A DNA stretch of 64,000 nucleotides. It comes from Zygaena filipendulae. Taxonomy: Eukaryota; Arthropoda; Insecta; Lepidoptera; Zygaenidae. This document shows positions 63,269 through 64,000 of this stretch, piece after piece (positions within the stretch are counted from its first letter, which is position 1; the number at the start of each line of letters is the position of its first letter). The notes beneath the pieces are model-generated. The model saw only the letters and a list, made by a program, of their open reading frames with translations, was not told the DNA's origin and made no database searches. Position numbers and translations under genes: made by a program. Location of the stretch: the NCBI GenBank assembly GCA_907165275.2, contig OU015675.1, positions 6,403,501-6,467,500 of the forward strand, written 5' to 3'.

Positions 63269-64000
63269 ATGTATTCAACGTGGCGTTTAAGCGAACTGAA
63301 GGCAGAGTTGAAAAAGCGCGGCGCTTCTTTAAGAGGTAAAAAAGCAGACCTTATTGAAAGGTAAGAGGCAACAAGATATTTTCGTACACTGTTCATACCG
63401 TATTTTCATCAATTTTGTGACGTAAACTGTAGGTTTCAATGCAGATCTAATTGGTTTAATTTTCATGGTATTATATTAGTAAAAATTGACAATATATTAG
63501 ATGTACAAGAAATAAATATAGTTCGAGGTTATGTATATGTAGTTGTAAAAATTTTGTTCTTAAAATTATTTTCAGACTTGTGCTGTATGACAAACATTTC
63601 AATATCGATCGTCCTGAATGTGTCGAAGAAGAAGAATCTATGACATTACCACCAAACGAATCATACAGAGATGTCAACAGCAATACCATTCTTCCAGCTT
63701 TGAACAACACACAAATCAGGCATTATTTGGGCTGGTAACATGAAGATAGCTTATTTACTAAATATAATATTATTTAATAGCGAATTTACAAATAGGTATA
63801 ATAATTTATTAATTTTCTTCCAGCACTATCAAAAAGTTTGAATCAGCAGTAGCTCTATATGAGTCGAGACACTTGTTAGGTGTAAGATCGTCAGCTGTTG
63901 GTGGCAAGACATATGTAAAAGGATTTTGCCGTAAGACTATGAAAAAATTGCATTATGAAGTAGACATCAAATTTGACGAATTTGGGAATCCAGTAGAATC
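63269..64000 (+). CDS. SAP-domain protein, probable SAP/SWIM/YqaJ nuclease-like family (first three exons, partial)
   Basis: Exons are 63269-63360, 63575-63736 and 63825-64000 (cut by the window). Introns are GTAAGA..TTTCAG and GTAACA..TTCCAG, and the phases agree. Residues 1-31 form a SAP motif (WRLSELKAELKKRGASLRGK, then KADLIERL), which binds DNA. An acidic linker (ECVEEEES) follows, then IKKFESAVALYESRH, then KTYVKGFCRKTMKKLHYEVD. From memory, this order (SAP, a YVKG block, then a CxC SWIM finger and a YqaJ/alkaline-exonuclease-like domain) is seen in multi-copy arthropod proteins linked to mobile DNA. Only the N-terminal part is visible, so the nuclease half is an inference. Confidence 0.8.

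Noticed and set aside
1..64000. CRISPR arrays, operons, ribosome binding sites, rRNA
   Set aside because: None are present. The window has eukaryotic gene structure throughout.

Overview
The window looks like a stretch of a moth or butterfly (Lepidoptera) nuclear genome. It is AT-rich with short, GC-rich, intron-split exons, and most of it is made of interspersed repeats: foldback MITEs, SINE-like units, LINE tails and one nearly complete non-LTR retrotransposon. There are no operons, CRISPR arrays or bacterial features. The lepidopteran assignment is an inference from the repeat style and from a dual-clip-domain serine protease of the moth prophenoloxidase-activating type.

Three host genes are supported. 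(1) An orthologue of missing-in-metastasis (mim/MTSS1), an I-BAR membrane-bending protein, lies on the minus strand. Eight exons are assembled here at 21957-21896, 15419-15346, 4081-3997, 3482-3221, 2518-2402, 2128-2021, 1820-1673 and 1098-998, with a probable ninth at 571-482. Every internal junction keeps the reading frame. The N-terminal coding exon was not found, and the gene continues off the left edge. (2) A complete eight-exon, 433-residue secreted clip-domain serine protease (5973-13718, plus strand) sits entirely inside the 11.3 kb mim intron between the exons at 15346 and 4081, on the opposite strand. (3) At the right edge (63269-64000, plus strand) are the first three exons of a SAP-domain gene, probably of the SAP/SWIM/YqaJ nuclease-like family.

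The remainder, about 22-63 kb, is repeat-rich. Its landmark is a 5'-truncated R1-clade LINE (39471-43338) with an intact 1051-codon ORF2, a poly(A) tail and a 12-bp target-site duplication. It is inserted in a TTAGG-like triplet repeat inside an older MITE. Other elements are a 3.4 kb Harbinger-like transposon with a decayed Myb/SANT accessory gene (17452-20881), a four-copy MITE family that appears to make 2-bp target duplications, several long-armed foldback elements, and many copies of one SINE-like unit ending in ACAGCTAGT.

Limits: all splice sites were read by eye, without transcripts or database searches. Family names for repeats are mostly withheld because only structure is visible. 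I see no convincing new multi-gene system. The most noteworthy items are the nested protease gene, the glycine-rich insert in the mim I-BAR domain, the LINE insertion site, and the 2-bp-duplication MITE family.
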